Below are positions 22,070 to 31,792 of a stretch of DNA of 64,000 bases, piece after piece; position 1 is the first letter of the stretch; every line of letters begins with the position of its first letter. The position numbers and the translations under genes are program-made. The stretch is taken from positions 2,485,925 to 2,549,924 of the forward strand of contig NZ_CP041335.1 of NCBI RefSeq assembly GCF_008033135.1, given 5' to 3'. This stretch comes from Chitinolyticbacter meiyuanensis. Lineage in GTDB: Bacteria; Pseudomonadota; Gammaproteobacteria; Burkholderiales; Chitinibacteraceae. A model generated the notes under the pieces. It had not been told where the DNA came from. It worked only from the letters and a program-made list of their open reading frames with translations, and did not search any database.

Positions 22070-24802
22070 TCAATTGCCGCCACCACCTCGACGGAAGATC
22101 GAGCGCCCGACAAAGCTGCCGGCCTCGCCTATCCCCTTCGCAACAAACCTGCCAGCGCTGGCAACGCCCTTGCCGGTCGCCTTGGCCGCGCTCGCCACGC
22201 CTTGCCCGGCGGTTTTCGCTGCAGAACCCGTAGCTTTGGCTGCTGAGGAAACCGTGTTCTTTACCGCATCGAGCCTGGCTTGTCGCGCCTGCCGTGCCGC
22301 CGCCTTGGCCGCATCGAAGCTGCCCTTGGTATCGTGCTTCTTGCTGAACTTGAACTTATCAGGGGTCTTGTCCTTTTTCTTTCCAAGTTCGCTTTTGTAG
22401 GTACCGCCACCCAGGATGCGGACCAACTGCCCCTTGGTGGTATGGACCATCCCTTTCTCGTACGAGGTGAGCACATTCTTGTGCTCCACCGATACCGTTT
22501 CGTTCTTGAAGAAGGTGTATTCCTTCTTGCCGATCTCGTTGCGCTTGAACTCATAGCCGTTGTAAGCGGTATTCAGCAGCGTGCCGGCCATCTTGATGCC
22601 ATCAGCACTCACATTGAGCCCAGCCGCCGCACCCTTGATCGAACTGGCATCGAGGTTGAAGCGCGACTGCGTGGAAATCTTGGTTCCACTCATGCTGATC
22701 GAGCCATCGCCGAGCACCGCGTTGCTGAAACTGGTGCTGGCACCGCCCCCGCCGCTGCCTGCAGAGATCGTCACATCCCCCGCCGTCAGCGAGTGCATGC
22801 CGCCGGTGTGGTAGCTGGAGCCCTGCATCACCGTCACGGTGTGCCCCTGCGTCACCGTGGTGTAGCGGCTGCCGGTGACGGTGGTGTCGTGGTCCTGGCC
22901 GATGGTGACGATGTGCGAGCCGGTCACGTCGTGGGTATGATCGGCCAGCACCGTGTGGGCAAAGACCTGCTCGTTGGTGCGCGTCTCGGGCGCTTCGTAG
23001 GTCTTGGTGGCCGCGCCCTTCACCCGATGGGTGTAGCTGTCTTCATAAGTCTGGTCGTGCGCGCTCTTGCGCGTCACGGTGGAAGCGCCGAGTGAGGTGT
23101 GCGCCCAGGTGTTCTCGTAGGTTTCGTCGGCCTGCTTGATCACCTTGCGGGTGCTGGAACCTTCCACCGTGTGGTCGTAGTTCTGCAGGATGGCCGTGCT
23201 CTTGTTGCCCTTCACGGTCTGGCTGGCGTGGCGGCCGATGGTCTCGCTGCGGTCGTTGCCGATGTCGTGCGTCTTGTCGCGCTCCACCGTGGTGCGATGA
23301 TCGAGTTCGGCGTGGAACCACAGCTCCTCCTCGCCCGGTTTATCCTCGAAACGGATCGCGTTGGCGTTCTCGGGCGAGCCCTTGAGCGAGCGGCTGACGA
23401 AGCCGCTTTGCGTGGCGCTGTCCGGCAGGCCAAAGGGCGGCATCTGGTCGGCGTTGTAAGTGCAGCCGATGACAATGGGCCGATCCGGTTCGCCAGCGAT
23501 GAAATCGACAATCACCTCCTGCCCCACGCGCGGAATATACATGCCGCCGAAGGTGGAGCCGGCCCAGCTCGACGACACCCGCACCCAGCACGAGCTGTTC
23601 TCGTCCATCTGGCCGTAGCGGTCCCAGCGGAACTGCACCTTGATCCGGCCATACTGGTCGGTCCAGATTTCCTCGCCGGCAGGACCCACCACCACCGCGG
23701 TCTGCGGGCCATTGGTACGCGGCTTGGGCGTGATCCGGCGCGGGCGGAACGGCAGGCTGGTCGGCTGGGTGACGAAATCGAACTCGTAGTACGCCTGCTC
23801 GTTGCTGCTGGCGTAGCCGGGCTCCTTCAAGCGGTAGGTAACGGCAACGACCAGGTATTCACGGTTAGCTTCCGGGCGCGGGCAGTTGCGCAGCGTGAAG
23901 CGGAAACCCGGCGCCAAGCCGCGTGCAGTGGCATGACCTTCGTCGCGCTCACGTTCGGCCTGCAGTTCTTCCAGCCGGATGCGACTGTAGTGATCGGACT
24001 CGCCGTGTTCGCTGTAGCCGCCCAGCCAGTCATAGATCTCGTATTCCCCATGCTCGTGCGCAGCCGGGTTGCTGCGCTGGTTCTGCAGCCGTGCGCGCGG
24101 CGTGGTGAAGTTGTAGTCGTCCGTCACATAGCTGCCGGGGGCGATCTCCTCGGCCACGTGATAGACATCGATGCATTCCTCCTGCGCGGTGACGGCACGA
24201 TCTGCCGTGAAGAACGGCACGCTGTCGTAGCCGGGAAACGGCTCGTGCGTGGCAATGTCGTCGGTCAGCACCAGCGTGTGGCTGCCCAGCGCATGCTGGA
24301 AGAAGTAGTAGATACCCTCGTGCTCCATCAGCCGGCTGACGAAGGCGAAGTCAGTCTCCTGGTACTGCACACAATAGCCCCATTGCCGGTAGCTGCCGGT
24401 GAGGCGCAACTCGAGCGCAAAGCCATATTCACCAAGCACCGTCTGCAGGATCTGCGGCACCGTCTGGTTCTGGAAGATCTTGCAGTCCTGGGTGCGCGTC
24501 AGCAGCCACAGCCACGGCCGCACCGTGGCGCGGTAACGATATTGCCGCGCCGTGTTGTCCTCGCGCCCGACCAGCATGCAGCGCGCCACGATGCCATCGA
24601 GGTAGCGCGCACCTTCGCCCTGTGTTTCCAGTTCCAGCGTCAGCGATTTGCCCAGCAAGGCCTTGAGATCGAGCGAGTGACTGTCCGACAGCAGCTCAAC
24701 CTCGAATTCGAACAGTTGCGACAGCGCTTCGCTGCCGTTCATGGCGCGAAAGCGCAGCGCTTCCTCGCCAAGCGGCGTATGGGCGGTAACGATGCGATTC
24801 AT
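22070..24802 (-). CDS. vgrG: VgrG spike protein with long basic C-terminal tail
   Basis: The 910-residue TssI protein forms the trimeric needle tip. The gp27-like part covers about residues 1-350 (GEEALRFRAMNGSEALSQLFEFEV at its start, TDFAFVSRLMEHEGIYYFF in the middle). The gp5-like OB fold carries AVVVGPAGEEIWTDQYGRIKVQF and the conserved GQEVIVDFIAGEPDRPIVIG. A DUF2345-type beta-helix of repeats follows (TVTGSRYTTVTQGHTVTV and others). The last 90 residues are Ala/Gly/Lys-rich helical repeats (SAAKATGSAAKTAG, SAAKATGKGVASAG) ending FRRGGGGN, an unusual extension without an enzymatic motif. It is 49 bp after tssH. Confidence 0.95.
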   Translation of the reverse strand: MNRIVTAHTPLGEEALRFRAMNGSEALSQLFEFEVELLSDSHSLDLKALLGKSLTLELETQGEGARYLDGIVARCMLVGREDNTARQYRYRATVRPWLWLLTRTQDCKIFQNQTVPQILQTVLGEYGFALELRLTGSYRQWGYCVQYQETDFAFVSRLMEHEGIYYFFQHALGSHTLVLTDDIATHEPFPGYDSVPFFTADRAVTAQEECIDVYHVAEEIAPGSYVTDDYNFTTPRARLQNQRSNPAAHEHGEYEIYDWLGGYSEHGESDHYSRIRLEELQAERERDEGHATARGLAPGFRFTLRNCPRPEANREYLVVAVTYRLKEPGYASSNEQAYYEFDFVTQPTSLPFRPRRITPKPRTNGPQTAVVVGPAGEEIWTDQYGRIKVQFRWDRYGQMDENSSCWVRVSSSWAGSTFGGMYIPRVGQEVIVDFIAGEPDRPIVIGCTYNADQMPPFGLPDSATQSGFVSRSLKGSPENANAIRFEDKPGEEELWFHAELDHRTTVERDKTHDIGNDRSETIGRHASQTVKGNKSTAILQNYDHTVEGSSTRKVIKQADETYENTWAHTSLGASTVTRKSAHDQTYEDSYTHRVKGAATKTYEAPETRTNEQVFAHTVLADHTHDVTGSHIVTIGQDHDTTVTGSRYTTVTQGHTVTVMQGSSYHTGGMHSLTAGDVTISAGSGGGGASTSFSNAVLGDGSISMSGTKISTQSRFNLDASSIKGAAAGLNVSADGIKMAGTLLNTAYNGYEFKRNEIGKKEYTFFKNETVSVEHKNVLTSYEKGMVHTTKGQLVRILGGGTYKSELGKKKDKTPDKFKFSKKHDTKGSFDAAKAAARQARQARLDAVKNTVSSAAKATGSAAKTAGQGVASAAKATGKGVASAGRFVAKGIGEAGSFVGRSIFRRGGGGN

Positions 24803-24851
24803 CGGATGCTCCCCCTGTAAGACCAGGCCCTAGACCAAAGCCCGCGTGCGT

Positions 24852-27518
24852 TCATGCCATCACCTCGTCCGGCGTGAGGACGGTCGGCGCCGTGGCTTCG
24901 ATCCCGTCAAAGCGACAGGCGAAGCCGGCCTCATCGGCATCCAGCGTCACGCTGGCAAGCGGCGTGGCGGTACCGGTGCGCGTCAACAGCTCGCGGCTGA
25001 TCTGCGGCAATACGTGCTGGGTGAGGATGGCGTGCACCATGCGCCCGCCCGATTCGATCTCGGTGCAGCGCTGCGCCACCTGCGCGATGGCAGCCTGCGT
25101 GTAGTGGAAATGAACGCCATGCTGGCCGTGCAGCCGCGCGGCGATGCGATCAAGCTGCAGCGCGATGATGCGCGCCAACATGGCATCGGACAGCGGGTAG
25201 TACGGCACCACGGTGAGCCGCCCCAGCAAGGCAGCGGGGAACACCTGCAGCAGCGGGCTACGCAGCGCACCAGCCAGCGCTTGTGCATCGGGCAGCAAAG
25301 CCGGATCGCGGCACAACTGCTGCAACAGCTCGCTGCCGACGTTGGAGGTGAGGATGATCACCGTGTTGCGAAAATCGATGTAGCGCCCTTCCCCATCCTC
25401 CATCCAGCCCTTGTCGAACACCTGGAAGAAGATCTCGTACACATCCGGGTGAGCCTTCTCCACCTCGTCGAGCAGCACCACGCTGTAGGGCCGCCGCCGC
25501 ACCGCCTCGGTGAGCACGCCACCTTCGCCATAGCCGACATAGCCCGGCGGCGCGCCCTTGAGCGTGCTGACGGTGTGCGCTTCCTGGAACTCGCTCATGT
25601 TGATGGTGATGAGATTCTGCTCGCCGCCATACAGCGTTTCGGCCAGCGCCAACGCCGTTTCGGTCTTGCCCACGCCCGAAGGGCCGGCCAGCAGGAACAC
25701 GCCCACCGGCTTGGCCGGATCGTCGAGCCCGGCCCTGGCGGTCTGTACCCGGCGCGCGATCGCTTCCAGCCCGTGCTGCTGGCCGATCACCCGCTGGGCC
25801 AGCGTATCGGCCAGATTCAGCACCGCGCTGGCTTCGTCCTGCACCATGCGGCCGACGGGAATGCCGGTCCAGTCGGCGACCACGGCGGCGACCGACTGCT
25901 CGTCCACCGCAGGCAGCACCAGCGCGGATTCAGCCTGGCGGGTGGAGAGCTCGGCAAGCACCTCGCGCAGCTCGGCCAGCACGCCACGACGATGCGTCTC
26001 GTCGTGTTGCGGCAATTGCGCCAGCGTTTCGCGCAGCTCTAATACCCGTTCGGCCAGCGCCGATTCCTCGCGCCAACGCGCATCCAGCGCGCTCAGCTGC
26101 GCCTCAGCCTCGCTTAACTGCGCGGCCAGTTCCGGCAAGCGTCCGCTATCGCTCACGCCCAGCCGCGCTTCGCGCGCCAGCGTGTCCTGCTCCAGTTGCA
26201 GCGCGGTGATACGGCGCTGCGTATCCTCCAGCGCGGGCGGCAGCGCATGCTGGCTGATCGCGACGCGCGCGCAGGCGGTGTCGAGCAGGCTCACCGCCTT
26301 GTCCGGCAACTGGCGGGCGGGAATGTAGCGGTGCGACAGTGCCACCGCTGCGCGCAGGGCTTCGTCCAGCAGCAGCACGCCGTGGTGGCGTGCCAGCCGG
26401 TCGGCCACGCCGCGCAGCATGGTGATCGCGCGCGCTTCATCCGGCTCGTTCACCTGCACCACCTGGAAGCGGCGGGTCAGTGCCGGGTCCTTCTCGATAT
26501 GGCGCTTGTACTCGGCCCAGGTGGTGGCACCGATGGTGCGTAGCTCGCCGCGCGCCAGCATCGGCTTCATCAGGTTGGCCGCGTCTCCCGTGCCGGCCTG
26601 GCCGCCGGCGCCCACCAGCGTGTGGATCTCGTCGATGAACAGGATCACCGGCCGGGCACTGGCCTGGACTTCGTCGATCAGCTGGCGCAACCGGCGCTCG
26701 AATTCACCCTTCACACCAGCACCCGCCTGCAACAGGCCAATGTCGAGCAACTGCAGCGACACGTCGCGCAGCGCCGGTGGCACCTCGCCGGCGGCAATCC
26801 GCAGCGCCAGGCCTTCCACCACTGCTGTCTTGCCGACGCCAGCTTCACCGGTGAGCAAGGGGTTGTTCTGGCGTCGGCGCAGCAGCACATCAATCAACTG
26901 GCGGATTTCCTCGTCGCGCCCGGTCACCGGGTCGATCTCGCCGGCCCGCGCCCGTGCGGTGAGGTCCACCGCGTATTGCTGTAGCGCCTTGCTACCGGCT
27001 TGCGGTGCAGTCGTCGGAGTCGCTGCTGGCTCGTCATGCGGTTCCGCCGAAGCCGCAGTGATGCTCGCCAGCTCATCGACCAATACGTCGGGCAGCACCC
27101 GCTCAAACTCACGCGAGATGCCGAACAGCACATGGCGCAGCGCGGCAGTCTTGAGCAGGCCCACCAGCAGGTGGGCGCCACGGATGCGGGTGGCCCCGAA
27201 CTTGAGGCTGCCGTAGACCCAGGCGCGCTCCACCGCATCGTCGACATGGCCGGAAAGATCGCTCACCGCCCCAGCGCCACGCGGCAGCTTGTCGAGCGCG
27301 GCCAAGAGATCGCGCTCCAGCCGATCGCCATCGAGGCGGAAACGCTCGGCGATGCATTGCAGGTCGCCGGCCGGGCCCTGCCACAGCTGGTGCAGCCAGT
27401 GCGCCAGCTCCACATAGGGGTTGCCACGCAGGCGGCAGAAGGCGGTTGCGCTTTCCAGCGCGGCGAACAGCAGTGGATCGAGCTTGCCAAAGAGCGCGGC
27501 GCGGCTGATGTCAGACAT
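24852..27518 (-). CDS. tssH: T6SS sheath-recycling ATPase TssH/ClpV
   Basis: The 888-residue AAA+ unfoldase disassembles contracted TssB/TssC sheaths. It has a ClpN-like N-terminal domain (about 1-160), the first AAA module with Walker A GEAGVGKT (224-231), and Walker B VILFIDEIHTLVGAGG. The M-domain coiled coil is near 400-530. The second AAA module has Walker A GPSGVGKT near residue 610 and YSVVLLDEVEKAHPDVYE. The C-terminal small domain contains the sensor GGRMVHAIL. Both Walker motifs are intact. It overlaps tssG by 8 bp. Confidence 0.95.
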   Translation of the reverse strand: MSDISRAALFGKLDPLLFAALESATAFCRLRGNPYVELAHWLHQLWQGPAGDLQCIAERFRLDGDRLERDLLAALDKLPRGAGAVSDLSGHVDDAVERAWVYGSLKFGATRIRGAHLLVGLLKTAALRHVLFGISREFERVLPDVLVDELASITAASAEPHDEPAATPTTAPQAGSKALQQYAVDLTARARAGEIDPVTGRDEEIRQLIDVLLRRRQNNPLLTGEAGVGKTAVVEGLALRIAAGEVPPALRDVSLQLLDIGLLQAGAGVKGEFERRLRQLIDEVQASARPVILFIDEIHTLVGAGGQAGTGDAANLMKPMLARGELRTIGATTWAEYKRHIEKDPALTRRFQVVQVNEPDEARAITMLRGVADRLARHHGVLLLDEALRAAVALSHRYIPARQLPDKAVSLLDTACARVAISQHALPPALEDTQRRITALQLEQDTLAREARLGVSDSGRLPELAAQLSEAEAQLSALDARWREESALAERVLELRETLAQLPQHDETHRRGVLAELREVLAELSTRQAESALVLPAVDEQSVAAVVADWTGIPVGRMVQDEASAVLNLADTLAQRVIGQQHGLEAIARRVQTARAGLDDPAKPVGVFLLAGPSGVGKTETALALAETLYGGEQNLITINMSEFQEAHTVSTLKGAPPGYVGYGEGGVLTEAVRRRPYSVVLLDEVEKAHPDVYEIFFQVFDKGWMEDGEGRYIDFRNTVIILTSNVGSELLQQLCRDPALLPDAQALAGALRSPLLQVFPAALLGRLTVVPYYPLSDAMLARIIALQLDRIAARLHGQHGVHFHYTQAAIAQVAQRCTEIESGGRMVHAILTQHVLPQISRELLTRTGTATPLASVTLDADEAGFACRFDGIEATAPTVLTPDEVMA

Positions 27519-28560
27519 GGTGTTTCCGTGATGTGGCGCGCGTGCGCCGTGAGTAATCGACGATGAGATCGTCCGCCGGGCCGCGCTGGGGACGACGCCC
27601 CAGCCAGCTGCCCAAGCCTAGCGGCTGGCCCTGGCTCAGCGCGCCGGCCGGCACCGCATCAAACGCCAGCAGCAGTTGCACATCCCAGGTCAGCTCCAGC
27701 CCCACGTAGTCATCCACCCAGCGCTGCAGCAGTTTGGCGGCATCGCCACCGGGCAGGAAACGGCGATAACTGGCCAGCGGCATCGGGCCCAGCACCAGCC
27801 GGAAGCGCGATTGCGCATCGCGCACCGCGATCCCCAGCGTGCTGCCCTGCCCCAATGCTTGACCCATGCGGGTGCCCAGCGTCAGGCAGTGCTCGGGGTC
27901 CAGCTTCACCCAGTGCGGCACGTGCTCGATCAGCCGCACCGGCAGCTCGAAATAGCTTTGCAGTATCTGCTGCAGGCCTTCCGGATTGCGGGTCTGCCGC
28001 GCCAAGTGGCTCGCCTGGAAATAGCGCGCATGCAGGCCGATGTCGTCGCGCCGCGCGGCCTGCAGATCGAGCGCAAGCAGGCTGGCCACATAGCCATCGA
28101 AGCGCCCGGCGCCGGGCGTATCGAGGCTGGCTGTCGATTGCGCATCGGCCCAGGCGCGATAGAACAGCAGGATCAATCGATGGTGGAACAGATCGGCAAA
28201 CGCGGTCAGCGTTGGATCGTCGTGGATGCGTTCGCGCTCGCGTGCGTATTCGGTGAGGTGCAGTGGCAAGGCGCCGTTGGGGCCGAACAGGCCGAAACCG
28301 TAGATGGCGAGCTTGGGCCGCGCCGCTGCGGTTTCGTCCAGATCCGCCACCATGGAAGGCGCGAACGACAACGACGCGCGCTGACCCAGCCGGATCGGCT
28401 CCTCCTCCGGGAGCGACGCGCGGCCCAGCGGCACGGCGCTGTCCTTGCGCGCATCCAGCCAGCGCAGCAGCTGGAACAGATCATGCGCGTACGGGGCCTC
28501 GCGCAGTGCCTGCCACTGTGGGCGATCAAACAAAGGCAGGAGGCGATGCGGTGCGTTCAT
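27511..28560 (-). CDS. tssG: T6SS baseplate protein TssG
   Basis: The 349-residue baseplate subunit starts MNAPHRLLPLFDRPQWQALR. It continues with the typical HDLFQLLRWLDARK-like N-terminal helix, RLGQRASLSFAPSMVADLDE, FGLFGPNGALPLHLTEYARER and RDPTLTAFADLFHHRLILLFYRAW-type segments that identify the family. ATG 28560 is preferred: it overlaps the tssF stop in an ATGA junction, while the ATG-like upstream start at 28593 would extend into tssF. It joins TssF, TssE and TssK in the wedge. Confidence 0.93.
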   Translation of the reverse strand: MNAPHRLLPLFDRPQWQALREAPYAHDLFQLLRWLDARKDSAVPLGRASLPEEEPIRLGQRASLSFAPSMVADLDETAAARPKLAIYGFGLFGPNGALPLHLTEYARERERIHDDPTLTAFADLFHHRLILLFYRAWADAQSTASLDTPGAGRFDGYVASLLALDLQAARRDDIGLHARYFQASHLARQTRNPEGLQQILQSYFELPVRLIEHVPHWVKLDPEHCLTLGTRMGQALGQGSTLGIAVRDAQSRFRLVLGPMPLASYRRFLPGGDAAKLLQRWVDDYVGLELTWDVQLLLAFDAVPAGALSQGQPLGLGSWLGRRPQRGPADDLIVDYSRRTRATSRKHHV

Positions 28561-30419
28561 GCCACCGGCCTCGCGCCCATCCGGGGCGTCCAATCGGCGA
28601 GCCGGCCACGCTGCAAGCTGTGCAGGCTGAGCTCGGTAAAGAGGTTGATCGCTACATGCCGGGCGAAGAACTGCTCCAGCACCGCGCCGAACAGATAGGG
28701 GCTGTCGCCGGCAAAGCCCTGCTCATCGAGCGTGATCGCCACATGCACACCACGGCCGTGCACCAATGGGCCGGGCACGGGCAGCCGCCGGAACACCGGG
28801 CTGAAGGTCACGCGGCGCAGGCTGTCCACCTGGCGCTGCAGGCTGGTTTCCGCCTCACCCAGGTACAACCCCAGCAACTGGCGCAACACGCTGGCGCCGG
28901 CTTCACCATCCTGTTCGGCCAGGCCCTGGTAATTGAGGCCGAGATGGCTGATCAGCTTCCAGGCCATGGCGCCATCGGCCAGCGCCGGGCGCGGCGGGGT
29001 CGGCGCGCGTAGCACCTTGATGGCGCCCACCGGCGCCGAAACGGCCAGCGAGAAATCGCTTGCGCCATCCAGCGGCAGCAACTGCGCCAGATCACGGTTG
29101 GTGCAAAGCGTCTCGACCGCGAGGTGGCGCAGGTTGGCGCTGAAGGGGGCATCGTGCTGGTCGACCAGCGAGATGAAGGCTTCACTGCCGACATAAGCAG
29201 TGCGCGTGCCCTCGCGCCGCGCCTTGTCCGACAGCAGGCGCGGCTCGCGCCGCAGCGTGTAGTAGGCGCCGTAGTCGCGGCGGTCCGCGCCGAACGAGGC
29301 GTAGAACGGTCTGAATTCGCGCTCTGGCGCGTCGCCACTGTGCCCGACCATGCGCGTCACACTGTGTACTTCGTAGTCGAGCGGCCGGGTGCGATCGACC
29401 ACCAGGTGGTATTCGTGCGTCTGCGGCGTGACCAGCACACGATCGGTGCGCTTGGGAAACAAATTCACCGCCGGCGTGCAGTGCAGCGCCAGGTCGTCTT
29501 CGTTCACGTTGCGCGCCAGCGCCGCATCGTCTTCATCGAGCAGCAGCAGGATCTCGAACTGGTTGCCCGATAGCCCGCGCAGCGCGGGTTGCAGTTGGCC
29601 GATGCTGAAGAACAACAGTCGCGCCGGGCAGGCGAAGTACTCCTGCAGCAGCCGGTAGCCCTGGAAGGTGCGGCCATCGTTCGGCAACAAAGCCTGGTCA
29701 GCGGCAAGGCCCTCGTGGCGCAGCGCTTCCGGCGCGATGGCGGCGCTCCAGCGTCCGCTGGTGCCGGGCTCGCGGCAATGGATCGCCACCGTGTGCCCCA
29801 GCACCAGCTCCAGCAGGCGCAGTGCGCGCTGCTCGGGCCCGGCCAGATGGAACACCAGTTGGTCGAGCGGCAGCGTGTTGCAGCGCTGGCCACCGCCAAT
29901 GGTCAGCCCGATGCGCAAGGCGGTGCGGCTGCGCGCCCGTTGCGGCCCCGCTGGCACATCGGCCGGCACGGGGGCGAAGCGCACGCTGTTGAGGGTGAGT
30001 GGCCACAATGTCAGCGCGTGGCCGGTGCGGAACTCGCACGCGGTCTGCTCGCCGCGCGTTGGATTGGCGCGCAAGGCCGTGCCTGCCGGCAGGGTGAAGC
30101 CGGCGGCGAGGCTGCCCTCATTCAGGCTGGCCTGCAGCCGCACGATGGCCATGGCCGGCGTCGGCGCCAGGTAGTTCGGGTAGACCACGTCGAGCAACTG
30201 CTGCGAGAAGCGCGGGAACTCGGCGTCCATCTTCAACTGGACGCGGGCGGTCAGGAAGGCAAAGCCTTCGAGCAGCCGCTCCACATAAGGGTCGGCCACC
30301 TCGATGCCCTGCATGCCAAGGCGCGACGCCACCTTGGGATACTGCGCCGCGAACTCGGAGCCCATTTCACGCAGGTAGCCCAGTTCGCGGTTGTAGTAGT
30401 CGAGCAGCCGTGCGTCCAT
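28557..30419 (-). CDS. tssF: T6SS baseplate protein TssF
   Basis: The 620-residue baseplate wedge protein shows the family's opening LLDYYNRELGYLREMGSEFA followed by YPKVASRLGM, VADPYVERLLEGFAFLTARV and the LLDVVYPNYLAPTPAMAIV stretch. Length is normal for TssF. Its first base coincides with the last base of the tssE stop, so the two are translationally coupled, and tssG overlaps its own stop by 4 bp. Confidence 0.95.
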   Translation of the reverse strand: MDARLLDYYNRELGYLREMGSEFAAQYPKVASRLGMQGIEVADPYVERLLEGFAFLTARVQLKMDAEFPRFSQQLLDVVYPNYLAPTPAMAIVRLQASLNEGSLAAGFTLPAGTALRANPTRGEQTACEFRTGHALTLWPLTLNSVRFAPVPADVPAGPQRARSRTALRIGLTIGGGQRCNTLPLDQLVFHLAGPEQRALRLLELVLGHTVAIHCREPGTSGRWSAAIAPEALRHEGLAADQALLPNDGRTFQGYRLLQEYFACPARLLFFSIGQLQPALRGLSGNQFEILLLLDEDDAALARNVNEDDLALHCTPAVNLFPKRTDRVLVTPQTHEYHLVVDRTRPLDYEVHSVTRMVGHSGDAPEREFRPFYASFGADRRDYGAYYTLRREPRLLSDKARREGTRTAYVGSEAFISLVDQHDAPFSANLRHLAVETLCTNRDLAQLLPLDGASDFSLAVSAPVGAIKVLRAPTPPRPALADGAMAWKLISHLGLNYQGLAEQDGEAGASVLRQLLGLYLGEAETSLQRQVDSLRRVTFSPVFRRLPVPGPLVHGRGVHVAITLDEQGFAGDSPYLFGAVLEQFFARHVAINLFTELSLHSLQRGRLADWTPRMGARPVA

Positions 30420-30940
30420 CAGCCCTCCACCAGATCGCGCAGCACCGTGTGGCCGCTTTCGAGATCGAGTTCAGAGCGCACCATAAAAGCCAGCGGATAG
30501 GGCTGCGCCCACAACCGCGCGCGGATCTCGAACGCCAGCTCGTTGCGCAGCGCCAACGTATCGAGGTGGCTGACGCACGCCACTTCCACGCTGTCGGGCA
30601 ACAGCCGCGGTTCGTAGTGCAGGATGGCGAGGCGAATGCCGTTGGCGAGCTCCTGGCAGTCAAGCTCGGAGACGCGCTTGCCGGCCAGCGGCAGCACGCC
30701 GTAGTTGAGCACCGAGCGCCGTGCCTCGTGAAAGCGCGACAGATCGACCCCGGCGGCGAGGCTGGTGGCGTTGAGCAACCAGCCCAGATCGCGCAGCACG
30801 GCCGTGCGCAAGGCGGCACTGCCCTGCCCCGGCATGTCGGCTTCGCTGCGCTGCGTCGGCTGCGTATCGGTCAGTCGATCGAGCAGCGCGGGCATCAGCC
30901 GCTCGCGGCTGCGCACACCATCGCTTTGCGGCTTACGCAT
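30419..30940 (-). CDS. tssE: T6SS baseplate protein TssE
   Basis: This 173-residue gp25-like protein nucleates the sheath. It has an N-terminal ERLMPALLDRLTD-type segment, LRTAVLRDLGWLLNAT, LNYGVLP, and the gp25 core with LAILHYEPRLLPDSVEV and LAFEIRARLWAQPYPLAFMV. The usual EPR motif is seen as YEPRL. It overlaps the tagJ stop by 8 bp and tssF by 1 bp. Confidence 0.93.
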   Translation of the reverse strand: MRKPQSDGVRSRERLMPALLDRLTDTQPTQRSEADMPGQGSAALRTAVLRDLGWLLNATSLAAGVDLSRFHEARRSVLNYGVLPLAGKRVSELDCQELANGIRLAILHYEPRLLPDSVEVACVSHLDTLALRNELAFEIRARLWAQPYPLAFMVRSELDLESGHTVLRDLVEG

Positions 30941-31742
30941 CGTGCGCCTCCGCGAACACCAGCTCGCGCAGATCGAGTTGGGCGTATTCGTCGTGTTCGG
31001 TCAGCCACATCCGCTGGCCGATGCCGTAGTAATCGTCGTCACCCAGCCCAGCCCAGTCGGTACGGCGCGCCAGCAGCTGCGCGTCATCCAGGGGCGTTGT
31101 CGATGGATAGCGAGTGGGCACGAAGCCGACCTGGCGGCTGCCATCGACGAGTTCGATCTCGGCGTGTTGCCAGATCAGATCGCACAGTGCGACGGGCGGC
31201 GCGAGGCGCACGCTGCGCAGTGCGCAAAACGGCAGCCAGCCATAGTGGCTGCTGCTGATGAATTCGAGCACCGGCCCCAAGCGGCTATCGCCGTCGGCGA
31301 GCCAGTCGCCACGGTGCTGGGTGTCGTCGGCCAAGGTCAGCGTACAGGGCGACATCGGCGCCGCCGCACGGGCCTGGCTGCGTAGCGTGGCAGCGGCCAG
31401 CGCTTCGCCTCGCGCATCTTCGCGCAGCGCATCGATCAGGCACTGCAGCCACGCTTGCGGATGGGCCAGTTGTGGAACGGCGGCACCGGCGAACACGGCG
31501 TGGCGCTGCTGTTCGGCGGCCAGCGCGCCGGCGTAGGCCGACTGCAATCCGCCCGCCTGCGGCTGCAACAGCGCGCAGGTCTCCAGCTGCGCCGCGGCGC
31601 GGGCCCAGTCGCCGTGCAGCGCCAACAGCTGAAACAACGCGGCACGCAGGTCGGCATCGGCCGGGCGCTGGCGCACTTGCGCTTCCAGACTCGCCAGCTG
31701 CGTGGCCAGCGTGACGTGATCGATGGGGTCGAGGCGGTTCAT
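30933..31742 (-). CDS. tagJ: TagJ/ImpE T6SS accessory protein
   Basis: The 269-residue protein is of the ImpE/SciE family, which in H1-type systems binds the sheath protein TssB and modulates ClpV-driven recycling. A TPR-like N-terminal half (ASLEAQVRQRPADADLRAALFQLLALHG) leads to the ImpE domain with RLGPVLEFISSSHYGWLPF and LCDLIWQHAEIELVDG, then RYPST and MWLTEHDEYAQLD. ATG 31742 starts the conserved region; earlier in-frame starts at up to 31823 would add uncharacteristic residues. It sits between hcp and tssE. Confidence 0.9.
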   Translation of the reverse strand: MNRLDPIDHVTLATQLASLEAQVRQRPADADLRAALFQLLALHGDWARAAAQLETCALLQPQAGGLQSAYAGALAAEQQRHAVFAGAAVPQLAHPQAWLQCLIDALREDARGEALAAATLRSQARAAAPMSPCTLTLADDTQHRGDWLADGDSRLGPVLEFISSSHYGWLPFCALRSVRLAPPVALCDLIWQHAEIELVDGSRQVGFVPTRYPSTTPLDDAQLLARRTDWAGLGDDDYYGIGQRMWLTEHDEYAQLDLRELVFAEAHDA

Positions 31743-31792
31743 GGTATGGAGCCAATTGCGGCGGGCAGCCCAAGGGCCACCCGCCATGGTGC

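Noticed and set aside
23099..26042. Long plus-strand frames opposite vgrG and tssH
   Set aside because: Both lie wholly inside well-supported minus-strand genes and have shadow composition typical of GC-rich DNA.
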